Assembly (NCBI GenBank): GCA_023376005.1 | Contig: CM042160.1 | Coordinates: 80,110,376 to 80,174,375 of the forward strand | Origin: Doryteuthis pealeii | Taxonomy: Eukaryota; Mollusca; Cephalopoda; Myopsida; Loliginidae | Reading direction: 5' to 3' | Length of the DNA: 64,000 nt | Shown: piece by piece, positions 52,614 through 64,000 of the stretch | Numbering within the stretch: the stretch's first letter is position 1 | Layout: each line of letters starts with the position of its first letter | Program-made: the position numbers and the translations under genes | Notes under the pieces: generated by a model | What the model was told of the DNA's origin: nothing | Databases searched by the model: none | What the model saw: the letters and a program-made list of their open reading frames with translations, nothing else

Positions 52614-54175
52614 TAATTTTTTCATGTAATAATAGATCCTTGATTATAAATGCTCACCATTTGAGGATCTCAATGGAAAATTTAAAATTAAAAAATATTT
52701 AGTTAATAATTGTATCAGGCTACAGACTTATTGATCCACCGTCATAAATAAAAATACCAGAATTTTTTTTTTTTTTTTAACAAGAACAAATTTTATTTTT
52801 TATCCAAACATCCATTTTTAAAATTAAAAAAGAAAAAAAAAAGTTTTTATTTTTAGTAAGTACCCTCCACAGCCAAAATTTTGATTTCTGCTTATGTATT
52901 TTCATAGTTTACTGACCAATACATAAATATACAATGTTTACTGTTTGAACAAAATGAAAACAAAAACTGTGTTAAAAACATTTATTAGTAGATTTGATTT
53001 TTCTTTTATCAAACAATAATTTGTTCCTGCGGCTTCCAAAGAAATTTACCAGATCAAAATTCTCATTTTTACAAATAACAAATGTATTTCCTCCTCCAAT
53101 TTTAATAAAATTTGTTTACTTTTCTGTCTAAATTTTTTAGTCATTTTTTATTACAAAAAAAATATGAGTAAAAAAAAAAATAATGCATGCCTAAACTCAA
53201 AGAGTGTTAGACTATAATCATGGATATTCTTAAAAAGTATTCAACCCACAATTTCTCATTTAAAATAATGGAAGAGTTTTGTAAACTTTATCTGAAGAAT
53301 TATTATGCTAGCTTCTGTAGAATTCCTGCCAAAATGAAAAAGGATAAAATTGTCCAAAATTTCCAAATTAAAAACTCAAGTTTATTTAAGAATGAAAAAT
53401 GTAAATTGTTTTCTTTTTAAAATGACAAAATGGCTGAGAATATATTCAGATCAAAAAGGTTTTTTGCATTTTGAAGGAAATGCAACAAATTTGGAACCTG
53501 ACTGAAATTCGCTTCTCAAAGTTCAAAGTTCATAAAATCTTAACAACCTTGAAAACTAAAGTATGAGTGGTGCACAGAATAAAAAGTTAATAATTCAATT
53601 TTACATCAAGTTAACTACTTTTTTTTTTAGGTATTGCATATGAGGTTAGGGTTAGGACAACCCTAACCCTGCATATGAGGTATTCAGTTGCAGAGTAGAA
53701 GGAAATAATTTTTTTTACTGACATTAAAGTTTAATGAGAGAGAAAACAAAAATTGCATTTAGACTCAAAATAAATTCTATAAAAATTGATCTAATGATTC
53801 CAATAAATTTTAAAATCTTTACAGCATTCCAAGTAAATATTTGTATAAAAGAATCTATTTGAAAGCATTTATTCTTTCTACTCTTATATAATGTTATATA
53901 ATGTTACATTAAATATTTGAAATTTAGATGCAAATATTACAAGTATTATTAGACAAAAGTATTTTCTAGAGTCATTCATGGAAGAAGCTGAATTCTTTAA
54001 ATAGAATTTGTTTTTTATTACTTTATTAAATCAAGCAAATTTAAGCTTTAGAATTTTGTCAATTGTTTTTTTGTTTTTTTTAAAGTACTTTTCTATATTT
54101 TACAACAACACTCCTTAAAATACAGCAACAGACAAGAGGCAGTAATTGGCTTTGTAAATCTAAAAAAATGATATA
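52614..54175. other. Intergenic AT-rich DNA
   Basis: Mostly unique-looking with several poly-A/T runs. The one distinct structure is the telomere-like hairpin at 53636-53681. Spurious short frames only. Confidence 0.5.
53636..53681. repeat. Telomere-like TTAGGG hairpin between 11-bp direct repeats
   Basis: GCATATGAGGT at 53636-53646 and 53671-53681 encloses TAGGGTTAGG ACA ACCCTAACCCT-like sequence of 24 bp. Confidence 0.8.
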
Positions 54176-54277
54176 ATAATAATAATAATAATAATAATAT
54201 GTATTAGGATTAGGATTTTTTGGAATGCAAAAGTGTATAACAACATCAAAACTTAGGATTTATCATATTTCAAGGCA

Positions 54278-54428
<151 letters not shown>

Positions 54429-56195
54429 AAAAATGTATTTTTTTAAGTAACTTATTGAGACTTTCAGAAAAAGTTCCCTATAATCAGCAAAACAGAAATT
54501 TATTAAAGTATTCTATTTTTCCAACTCATAATTTTTGCTGCCTTGCAAATATTCTTCTCAAGGGATCGCTACATGGGACCCATAGGTTCTACTATCTACC
54601 AAAGTTAACTTTAGTATATTACCTGAAAATCAGTCTTATACGTTCCTAGTTGACTAACTGGGATTTACCAGGCAATTATTAAATCTCCATTACAATTACC
54701 AATAAGCTTTTATTTGCTCTATAAGCTGAACTGATTCTAATCAATAGGCGTGATAAGTAATTACAAACAAAGTAGGTTCTATCCCTATGCTAGGCAGTAA
54801 ATGTATATCAAATGATAACACCTGCCCACTCCACTGAAAAAAAAAAATGACTTAACTTCTCATTTAAATCTGTACTTTAAAACATTTTCAAAGAAAATGC
54901 TAGAGACAATTTATTTTAGTAAATGTACAAATATTCCTGGAGAAATGAAGACTTTACCCATAAAAATACCAACAAAAAAAAAAAAAAAGAAGTTTTTAGT
55001 GAACATTTTGTAACAGCTATGTTGTTTGAGTTTATAACAAGTGATTGTTGTTATTTGTTGACCTGGAAAACATACACTTCAATAAAAGGCACTTAAAATA
55101 AAACACACATAAATCCAAGTGGTATGTACATTTCCAAAATAAGAGCAACACCTTTTTTAGTTTCCCAAAATACAAAAACATTATATACAATGAAATTCAA
55201 AATATGTCAAAAAAAAAAAAAATCCTAACAATATTCATTGCCAAGTTTTATAGTCAGTTCTTTATATTTAGAGGAATTAGGGAAATAATATCTTTAAAAA
55301 AAAAAAATAAAAAAAAAAATTTTAAATGGAGGAAAAAAAAGCACGTGAATATTTCTATCATCCACTCCTCTAATCATAACTGTTGAACATATTTAACACA
55401 CTCATAACAAATTAAATATCAGTAATAGCAATGTAGGTTAAGAGAGAGAGAGAGAGAGAGGTTAAGAGAGAGAGGTTAAGAGAGAGAGAGAGAAGCAATA
55501 TAGTTTTGGTAGAAAATGATAAAATCGATGACATTGTTTTCTTACATTTAGTAAAAAAATATCAAAGTTTAGAAAATATACTATTTCTCTGAATTTTTTA
55601 AGATGAGGCTTGATAATTTGTATTATTTTGATTATTCAGACTATTGTCCTCATCTTTGTTAAATTTATCAAATATAGTCATATGGTGCTATGGTTTATAA
55701 TAATTTTACTCCTATATAAACCTATGTAATATTAAATGTTAATTTTTTTACACTAAATTTGTGTATGGGAATATTTATGATAGTAAATAATAAAAAGACA
55801 CACACACACACACACAATGCATTTTTGATCTCCTAATTTTAAAAAGAATTTTTTTTTTACATTTTCTAGTCAATGCAGATTGACTGATTTTTGACAAAAC
55901 ATTACAAAAGTTGAGGTTTAATTGTATAATAAAACTTGGCATTGAATATTTACATTACACCGAGTTTATCATTAAAAGCAAATCTGGTAAATTTTCAATT
56001 TCAAAATTTTATAAAATGTTTTAAATATAAAACATGAGTGAGAATAAAAATAAAATTTAGTAAACAACATACTGTGTTATTTAATGCAGTTTGTTTGGCC
56101 GATGGCTGATATTAAAAAGATCTAAATGTTCAAATGAATTTTATTTACATTAAAAGAAAAATTGCAATGACAATTAAAACTCTAGAGTCTCTAAT
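54429..56195. other. Intergenic AT-rich DNA
   Basis: Nothing coding. Holds a (GA)n/GAGGTTAA run at 55440-55495, one FB-A end at 55590-55660 (ATGAGGCTTGATAATTTGTA) and a (CA)n run at 55799-55816. Confidence 0.5.
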
Positions 56196-56198
56196 TAG

Positions 56199-56445
56199 AT
56201 AAGTAAGTAAAATCAACGGGGTGGCCTAAAGTTGGTATCAGCCAGACAGCGAGAGAGTCTATCCCATTTTCACTAGCGCTAAACCAAGAAGATTGTTTTG
56301 GCATCTGAGGTAAAGCGCCCCACCTACCATCAGCTCTTCACTTTACTGCACAGATGCCTGTGCTACTCATACACTGAGTTGGCAAGAGCTGGTATGAAAC
56401 CCAGAACCTTGTGATTCCTTGTCAGATGCTCTACCGACTCAGACT
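56199..56445 (-). mobile_element. SINE family 2, copy 5
   Basis: GGGGTGGCCTAAAGTTGGTA to CAGATGCTCTACCGACTCAG on the plus strand; tRNA-like head at the right edge. Confidence 0.85.
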
Positions 56446-56636
56446 TCATTCAAAATAGTTCTGTTGTTAAAATCCAGAAAGAAGAGTCTATATAAAACAT
56501 TCCTTTCTAAAAAAAATAAAAATACTCATATCAGAAAAATAAAAATAATTTACAGAGATATTTTTAATAAATATCAACAAGAGAACTTGTTTAGCAGGAG
56601 AGAAGAGAACATCAAAGTGGAAATCAAAATTCAGAT

Positions 56637-56810
56637 GAATAAAGTTGAGTAAGTGTGAAATTCTGTTCATTGAATCAGAATAACCCAAGCATTCATCAGT
56701 GATATGTACCCAGTATCATCGTGTGGCCAGACATAGAGGGACAATCAAAAACCCACACTATGTCACTATGTATACATATATATATAATATATATATATAT
56801 ACACACACAC

Positions 56811-56843
<33 letters not shown>

Positions 56844-56972
56844 CATACATAGACGGACAATCAAAAACCCTCACTATCTCTGGTCACACGATGATACTGG
56901 GTACATATCACTGATGAATGCTTAGTTATTCTGATTCAATGAACACAATTTCACACTTACTCAACTTTATTC
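56637..56972. repeat. Fold-back with arms of about 120 bp around (TA)n
   Basis: GAATAAAGTTGAGTAAGTGT / ACACTTACTCAACTTTATTC at the edges; GATATGTACCCAGTATCATC / GATGATACTGGGTACATATC further in; TA/CA repeats at the centre. Confidence 0.92.
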
Positions 56973-57061
56973 ATATATATATATATATAAAAGCAATGAT
57001 CATTTCCCCGGAAATTTGATCTCTCAGTGAACGTAAAATGTATAAACATTCCTATGTACTT

Positions 57062-57230
57062 AATAGTCTAAAAACACCAGTCCCCACATCAGCTGTCAGT
57101 GGGCAAGGGGATAAGATATCGGACTACCATGCGGTCAGTCTGAGTTCGACCCTACCCAAGGATAGTTGTGTCTAGCCACACTGAAGAGGCGTGAAACGCC
57201 GAAACACATGTCTGTGGATGACTTATTAAT

Positions 57231-57273
<43 letters not shown>

Positions 57274-57365
57274 TTAACATTTTGAAAAAACATATGATGT
57301 TTGTTATGTTTTTTCAAAATGTTAAATTTCATACTGTCGGATTAATTTCCATCTATTTTTCATAT
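57062..57365 (+). mobile_element. SINE-like family 4, copy 2, followed by (TA)n and a small fold-back
   Basis: TCAGCTGTCAGTGGGCAAGG head with GAGTTCGACCCTACCC (B box), GTGTCTAGCCACACTGAAGA, TGTCTGTGGATGACTTA. After the TA run, AAATTTAACATTTTGAAAAA is inverted within 57270-57335 and leads into the 23953-type repeat. Confidence 0.7.
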
Positions 57366-57659
57366 ATATATATATATATATACTACAAAACAATCTTTTG
57401 AGTAAGACAGACTCAGTTAAGAAAAAAAATGATTCAAAGGATTTCAGTGAAAAGATTTGTTGTGAATCATTTGATGAATCTTGAATAATTGATGTTAAAC
57501 AATATAAGCAATGTCAGTGATGATGATGATGATGTAAAAATATGACAATTTCTTTTTGGAATTTCATTATGCATTCTGTAAAAATTACCACCAATGGAAA
57601 TAAGTAAATTTCTGAAACCATTTAAAGGCAATTGGAATGACGGAATAAAAACAATTTGG

Positions 57660-58060
57660 TAATCTGAACATTAACTACATAAAATGTGAGTTAACTCCCC
57701 TTTAAAGTTTTTCTTTGAGGAAGCCTTATGTTTTGGTCGGCCATTTTCCTTTCATCATAAATCTGCACTGAAAATACAAATTTGTTTGAATCAATACAAC
57801 TGCAGGTTTTAAGACGAAAATATCACAAAATGTCTTCTTAATTGTACTTGCGCATTATTTGAAATTAGCATAATTGTTATTAAAAACACATTTTATGATA
57901 TTTTCGTCTTAAAACATGCAGTTGTATTGATTCAAATAAATTTGTATTTTCAGTGTAGATTTACGCTGAAATGAAAATGGCCGACCAAAACATAAGGCTT
58001 CCTTAAAGTGAAAGAAACAAGGGGAGGTTACTCTCATTTATGTAGCTAATGTTCAGATTA
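57660..58060. mobile_element. Fold-back MITE A, full-length copy 5
   Basis: 401 bp including TA at both edges, same arms as copy 4. Confidence 0.92.
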
Positions 58061-61000
58061 CCAAAAATTTTACATTGGTAAACATTGTAAGAATGTACAA
58101 AAAAAAAAAAAAAAAAAAGGTTAAGTTTATGTAAACATTTTATAATTATTTTCTGTTTGTTCCAAGTTGGAGAAACATAAAAACAGATGAGATTTAGATA
58201 ACGGGAACAAAAATAAAACAAAATTATTTTTAGGTGAGAGTGGGCAATCATAAAAACAAACTGGGTTTACTTCAAGAGAAGATCTTTTCAATATTATTTT
58301 TCTTTTCTAATTCCTCAAAAGTCAGAAATCTGTTGATATATTTTTGAAGAATTCCTCTTAAACAGTAAACATGGTAAAGTAGAGTTGTCACATAAATAGA
58401 ATATTTGATTTTAAAAAAAGAAAAAAAAGCATCTAATGATTAATTAATGTATAGAGTTGAGCAAAAGTAATAGGGTAATCAGTAACAACATTTAATATAA
58501 CTGACTGCCCTTTTACTTCTGCCCCCCACTCATTATAATGATGGGAATATTGTTGGCAGGATAATACTGATTGTAATGGAGTCCTGGCTGATAGAAATCT
58601 AGTCTGCAAAAACAGAAGATAGGAGACAAAATACAAAATGTAAAAACTTGTTTTAAAAATCTCAATGCTTTTAATTCTTGTGAGATGGAAATTTTTTTAA
58701 TAATTTAAAAACAATTTTGTTTCTAATTCCTTTATAACAAATGACATGATGTAATCTTTTTTTAACACTGAATACATTAAAAAGATCCAAGTATTTGTTT
58801 ATTTATATTAACATCTAGAACTAAAATTTGTTCAGATTAATGCAGTTATGGCAGTGCAATATTCTTTTGGTAAAACTAATATTTTTAAAAAGAATTAAAA
58901 TTAAATGATTTTATAAATAGTCTAAGATTAAAATTAGATGATTAAATCTAAGACACATCTCCAATTTTTTTTTTTTTTTGTATTTGGTGTATGAAAAGTT
59001 TTTCACCAAATTAACAAGTTTTGATTTTATTCAAAGTATGTAGTTTTTTTTGGTTTTTTTTTTTTTTTAAATTTCAAAAGAATGGCTAGAAAGTTTTGTA
59101 TACACTTAATAATTGTCTTTTTTCTTCTGAATCATATTTTAATTGCAAAAAAAAAAAAAAAAAAAAAACATATAAAAATCATTCATTTATAAAAACTGTT
59201 TTTTTCCCCATCCAATAAGAGGGTTGTGGTCTGAAAAATTGTAACATACAGAAAGATTTGGAGATCACTACTTTAGAATAAAAAAAAATTAGTGTTAAAT
59301 ATGAGAGGAAAGAGATATTTCTAGTTGTGAGAGGAAAGATTCTTAGTTATTTTTTCTATGTTCATTTTTATTATGTTAATAAAACAAAAGTTTAAAAAAT
59401 ATTTTTTTATATCAGAATCAAAATAATGGATCCAAACAAATCCTTCATCTTATTTTTTGATTATATTCATCTGTTAATTGCATTTCCATATTGAAAGTTG
59501 TTAAGATAAAATGAAATTATCGGTGAGGATCTTGAAAGATTATGCAAATTAAACCTACCAATTTACATCGGCTTTTGTTTTCTAGATAAAAAATAAAGCT
59601 GCAGCATTAAAAACATGTTTTGATATTTAAAATCTTATAAAATAAAATTAAAACTGCCTGTCACATAATATGATAATAATAATATCTTTTGTCAGCTAGT
59701 ATATTAGGTCTGAGACCTGTCAGCTGTTCCTTATAAACATTCATCTTAATTCCACAGAATATTCATACTCTTTCTACAGATTATGTATAACCTTGACTTA
59801 AAGGAGTTTAGAGCTGGAACATTCATAATAGTTGTTATATTTATTGTATAAAACTTATTTCTGAAAATCTAACAAAAATGTTTGTTTATAAGAGATTAAA
59901 ACCCATCCCATAATATTAAATTTCATAGACTAAATACAATAATGATTAGACAAATGAGATTTTCCTTAGGATCAAATTCTTGAATTGAGATGTGTAAAAC
60001 AAAAACAGTTCTTATATTTAGTAAGAAATGGTCACAGGATATAGAGTAGGATTAACCTGCTCAGCATCCTCCTCACTTTCAGCTCCTACATCTCAACATT
60101 CAATACTAACCTTGCATAGTGTAATGATTAGTGAGTTTGTTTCTCACTAGGTGTCCCATACTTCTGGCCTTATGCTACAATTAAACTTAGTAAATAACTA
60201 CAAAGAATGAAACATGGTCAACATTATTCACAAGATATGAAAATAATTTACTCTGGATAAAAATTTGAAAGAAAAACAATAATGTACAAGTTTGGAGCAA
60301 CTAGAATATCAAATCCTTTTCTTTTTCTTTTTTCTCTTCATTTCAATATGATAAATTCATTTATCTCTTCTTTTTTTTTCTTCTCTAAATGTTTTCCTTC
60401 TGAAAACTTGGGAACATAATCTGATGGATTATTTGCTAACAAAAGTTTTTGGAAATTATCAAAGTTGTGGCAAGAGATAAAATCTTGTTCCTTGGGTTGG
60501 ATTTCTCTATGACTACCACCTCCTTCTCCTCCTCCTCCTCACAAGGGGGAAATATGGGTAAGGGGAAAAAAAACTGCTCAGCTCTTTTGCATATAATGGG
60601 GAGGTGCAGTCTAAATCTGAACCATTGTTATTTCCTAGATATCCTGGAAGTTCTGGCACAAGGACAGAACTCTTTATTCAGTGATGATGATGTATTGTGT
60701 CACAATAATATGCAAATTAGTGAAACTGATTCATACATATCTGACATTATTTTGATATTGGCCATTATTGAATTTGTAAAGGACAAGAGATTTACTCACA
60801 GACATAATAACATGCCTTTATTTAATGTTTTTTTGTTGCTTTTTCATTAATATTAGACTTGATCTTACAAATAGATTATAATAGTGAAACCAAATGTTTG
60901 TAGTCAACAGAAAATATACATTAATATAAGCATTGACTGCAAACTTGGAGAAAGATCTTTCTTATTTCAGGACATTATTTATGGGGTTTCAAGTGTATAG

Positions 61001-62830
61001 CTTGAAAAAAAAATGACTAAAGATCTTAAATTTGCCCCACGTGTTTGATTAATGATACTAGATATTAAAAAAGTTGAATTCATTACAAACACAAGAAACT
61101 TTGTCTTTATATTCAGCCAGTAAAATTTCACTGCATGTTTGATTAATATCTTTTTTCTTATCCAATCAAATCTCGTCATTAAAACATTCAGTTTTCCTCT
61201 GAAAATTTTTCTCATTTCTTCCATTTTGTTCATGGCTCATTTTACCTTTTAAGCCCAAACATTTTATTTATTAAAATTTCAAATCATCTTTCCACCTCCA
61301 TCCACATTAGATATAAATAATAAAAAGCTTATTAGAAACATTCACAGCGATTCCGATGAAAAACTCACAGACAGCATTGATTATCACAAATCTTAAAAGT
61401 TGGAATCTCCAATTGATGGAAAACGCCACATCCCTACGAAAATGCCAGAAAATAAAAAAGAAACAACTCTGTCCACATTATATGCTATGTGTTTTCTCTT
61501 CTATGAATGGAGATTGTGAGATGATTTGAAATTTGAGCTTTTCTTCTCACTAGCTCAGATACATTGTGTCCAAAAGATGTTATCGGCTAAAAAAGGAATC
61601 ACTTTTGATTTATCATTAGATTTTATCTAACAAATAAATTATGAAAGTTTTTAATATTCAGAAAGATTCTGGTGGGATCAAAACAAAAACAAACAAAAAT
61701 GAATAACAAATTGTGAGAGAAATCAAATATGAAAAATTATTTTTCTTCTTTTAATTTAAAAAATAATCTAAATTTTATGCAAATAATTTATGAAAATTAA
61801 ACATAAATAGCCACAATTTTTGGCTTATAGAAATATTTGCAAATATAATCCTGCTTGAAACTTTCAAAAGTTTCCACTGATGTTAAACTATTAAAATCAA
61901 AATTATCACTGGAGTTTATTACACAAAATGTTTCAGCTTTTCTTAAAATATTTTTTTTTTTTAAATATCCTGAGATTGATAAGCAGATCTTATAGAGATT
62001 TAAGTCTTGTTGTTTAATTAGCAACTATATTAGTCTGATAGTAATGAGTTTAGTAAAATCTTGGATATAATAAATATATGTTTTTTATGTACATGTCAAA
62101 AATTCTTAACCCCTCCCCCTCCTCCATTGGGGTTATTTAAATGCTTTATTGAATATCTGGATTGATTTTTTTTAAAAAAAGGGTCCTATACACACATATC
62201 TTTGCATGTTCATGTACAAACATTTTATAATATTAAATATAAAATCTATTAAATTCATTAAAAAAAAAACCTGTTGATCCCATCCTTTTGGGAAAAAACA
62301 AAATGATTATATAAATATATTTTTGGTATTTTCATACCATTCAATAACTGGATTTCTTTTTTGCGGGGAGGTAAGGGGCAGGATCATAATCTAAGATATG
62401 AATTTAAAAAAGAAAAAAAGAAATTTGTTACAATGTTTTGAACATGTCTTAATAAACAAATACTTTCATGGAAAATAAAAACACAAAAACAAAACAAAAC
62501 AAAACAAAAAATGTTCTTAAAGACATAGAAATTAATTTGTGAAGATTCCTTTCTTACTAATCGGCTTACAAACACACCATTAACGGTTTCTCCACCCCCA
62601 CCCCCCAAACAAATTTGATTTTCAAAGTAAACATCCGACTTAACAATAGTGACATTTGTTTTTCATGTTCATGTGAAGATTGAGAAAAAAAAAAAAAAAT
62701 GACGGAATTGTTTTTGTTTTGTTCTTTTTTCCCCTCCCGCTTAATCAAAATATACAGTTTAGATAGAAAATGATCATCTATTGTTTTCTGTTTAAAATAT
62801 AAATGCAATCTTTTCTTCTTCTTCTTGCGG
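58061..62830. other. Quiet AT-rich region between MITE A and the XKR stop; probably includes the XKR 3' UTR
   Basis: No repeats of the families above except a SINE family 3 fragment at 60108-60205 (GAGTTTGTTTCTCACTAGG, CTTCTGGCCTTATGC). The open frame at 60449-60850 shows no family. Directly after the XKR stop the minus strand reads TTCAAACAAATTTGTTTGGG-like AT-rich sequence consistent with a UTR. Confidence 0.5.
62145..62150 (-). terminator. Candidate XKR polyadenylation signal
   Basis: AATAAA on the minus strand, 681 bp downstream of the XKR stop and the first clear canonical hexamer in a plausible place. Further minus-strand AATAAA occurrences lie lower (for example near 61265), so this is only one candidate. 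Confidence 0.25.
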
Positions 62831-63648
62831 CTAAACTCCGGTTTCTGCATTTCTTTTTGATGATGTCATCGACATAGAATCAATTGTTTTTTTACAATCA
62901 GTCATGTCTGTTTCAGGATAACTAGAATATATACTTGCTGACTGAGATTGGAAACTGTTTGTCTCTGAATTCTGTTTCGCTGTTACAAAGGGCGGATTTG
63001 GTGGCTTTTCACTCACTTTTTCTGTTTTTGAAATTGGGAAACAAAGGGACTCAAACATTTCATATTTATCAAATGGTGTACAAATGTATCGGTCATAATT
63101 TGGGTGGCAAAAGTAATAATAGCAACAATAATGCATCATCTGTAAGATGGCACCAAGGAGAACGCCAAAAAATGTCGTCAGGTGATACCAAGTTCCCATA
63201 TGTGTTGTGAAACGGAACCAGATACCAAAGAGAGTAATATTTTCACTGAAGAAGATGAAGTAGAAAAGGAGGACTCGGTAACGTGAACGTCCATCCTTGA
63301 CATTAATATAACAGAAAACAGAAATAAGGGCACACATCATATTGAAGAAAGTTTGCCAAACATTATCATTACAAAATGTAAGTCGTTGACACTGAAACCA
63401 GACAAACATGATGATCCAATGGAGGCCAATTGGAAGCAGAACCCATGCATAGAATTCAGTGATAAACATGGAAAATACAATGACACGGGGTCCAACTTCA
63501 AGTGCGCGCCATAAAAAGTAGCCGATAACTGCACATACAGTTTGGTTCTTACAATCATCCCGTACATAACGAAGGGCTCGGTGGTATGACACAAGAGACC
63601 AAGATGCACTCAGCCAAGAGGATAATGGTGAAATTATTCGTAGCACAT
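62831..63648 (-). CDS. XK-related (XKR/CED-8 family) protein, last coding exon
   Basis: Read on the minus strand, a pyrimidine-rich CTCTTTTTCAG precedes 63648. The exon starts with two bases of a split codon, then 271 codons to TAG (62833-62831). SWSLVSYHRALRYVRDD at residues 15-31 is the XKR signature (SLSWALASYQKVLRDSRDD in vertebrates). Hydrophobic segments follow at about 38-62, 66-86, 97-115, 122-146 and 155-179, then a soluble tail of about 90 residues. INVKDGRSRYR at about 114-124 also matches the family. Family members are multi-pass plasma-membrane proteins. Some (XKR4, XKR8, XKR9, worm CED-8) are caspase-activated phospholipid scramblases that expose phosphatidylserine on dying cells. 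The tail contains DMTD, a DxxD caspase-type motif. Upstream exons lie beyond 64000. The exact paralogue (XKR4/6/7-like) cannot be decided here. Confidence 0.92.
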
Positions 63649-64000
63649 CTGAAAAAGAGAAAAAAGAGAATTTTAATGTGACATTAAAATAATTGCTTTT
63701 ACATTTATGATAAACTATAAAATGTTTCTTTCGGCAAAGAAAGAAAAAGATTGAAGAATTTGATAAAGGAAATATTTTGTGTCATTACTCAGTCAACAAA
63801 CCTTCTTAAAAGATAAGTGTTTTCTTTTGATCGTTATTTACAATTAACAATGTAGAACAAACAACACTATACAAAACATTGTAGTCAGTATTTAGATATA
63901 AACATATACATATGTATAAGGTGTGTCCAAAAAGATAAACTTTTTTCAAAAGCAAATTTAATGATTTACCTACAATTTGATAAGACGACTCATTTTAAAA
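63649..64000 (-). other. XKR intron upstream of the last exon
   Basis: Immediately 5' (minus strand) of the XKR exon is a good polypyrimidine tract and CAG acceptor at 63649-63665. No further XKR exon is visible up to the window end. At 63920-63945 GTGTGTCCAAAAAGATAAAC resembles a mariner-type terminal repeat, but only one end is present, so it is not called. Confidence 0.6.

Noticed and set aside
53647..53670. A true telomere or chromosome end
   Set aside because: Only a few TTAGGG-like units in inverted arrangement, with ordinary DNA on both sides.
60449..60850. A 133-codon open frame as a gene
   Set aside because: No recognisable family, no splice or promoter context, AT-rich composition like its surroundings.
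62831..63646. A complete one-exon XKR gene starting at 63646
   Set aside because: The codon there is GTG, directly after a good splice acceptor, and the family needs further N-terminal membrane segments that are absent.

Overview
This is an AT-rich, repeat-dense animal nuclear DNA window. It has small coding exons with GT-AG introns, tRNA-derived SINEs, LINE 3' ends, long TA microsatellites and many fold-back (inverted-repeat) elements. The coding content is metazoan. The repeat style (SINEs everywhere, abundant (TA)n, hairpin elements) fits a lophotrochozoan, most likely a cephalopod mollusc. The species call is an inference; the sequence does not prove it.

Gene 1 (plus strand, 906-39890) is WDR70, a nuclear WD40 protein of the Drosophila gastrulation-defective family. 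Fifteen coding exons can be followed from a split codon at 906 to a TAA at 39888-39890. All join in frame through GT/AG junctions and give 647 residues. Only the first roughly 30 residues are missing, on an upstream exon outside the window. The order is: acidic N-terminal region with a duplicated LIGPP module, seven WD-like blades, a basic and Gly-rich tail, and an acidic C-terminus ending in a Lys-rich segment.

Gene 2 (minus strand, 62831-63648) is the last coding exon of an XK-related (XKR/CED-8 family) membrane protein. Its earlier exons lie beyond 64000. The two genes converge tail to tail across about 23 kb of non-coding DNA.

Layout: 1-876 is a tandem array of hairpin units in the intron before the first visible exon. 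2.4-15.8 kb holds small introns with SINEs, MITEs and copies of a longer dispersed element. Intron 9 (15830-21300) holds a roughly 3.4 kb non-coding element with a roughly 1 kb palindrome inside it. Intron 10 (21443-25128) is rich in (TA)n. Intron 14 (29398-39754) holds a LINE broken by two later insertions, a hAT-type MITE with a perfect 8-bp target duplication, and a duplicated LINE tail. 39.9-58 kb is intergenic repeat territory. 58.1-62.8 kb is quiet AT-rich DNA that probably includes the XKR 3' UTR.

I saw no convincing functional tRNA, rRNA, CRISPR or bacterial-type system. The most distinctive feature of the window is its load of inverted repeats at several scales, from 62-bp hairpins to a 1-kb palindrome. 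Several sit inside transcribed introns close to exons, where their RNA would form long duplexes.
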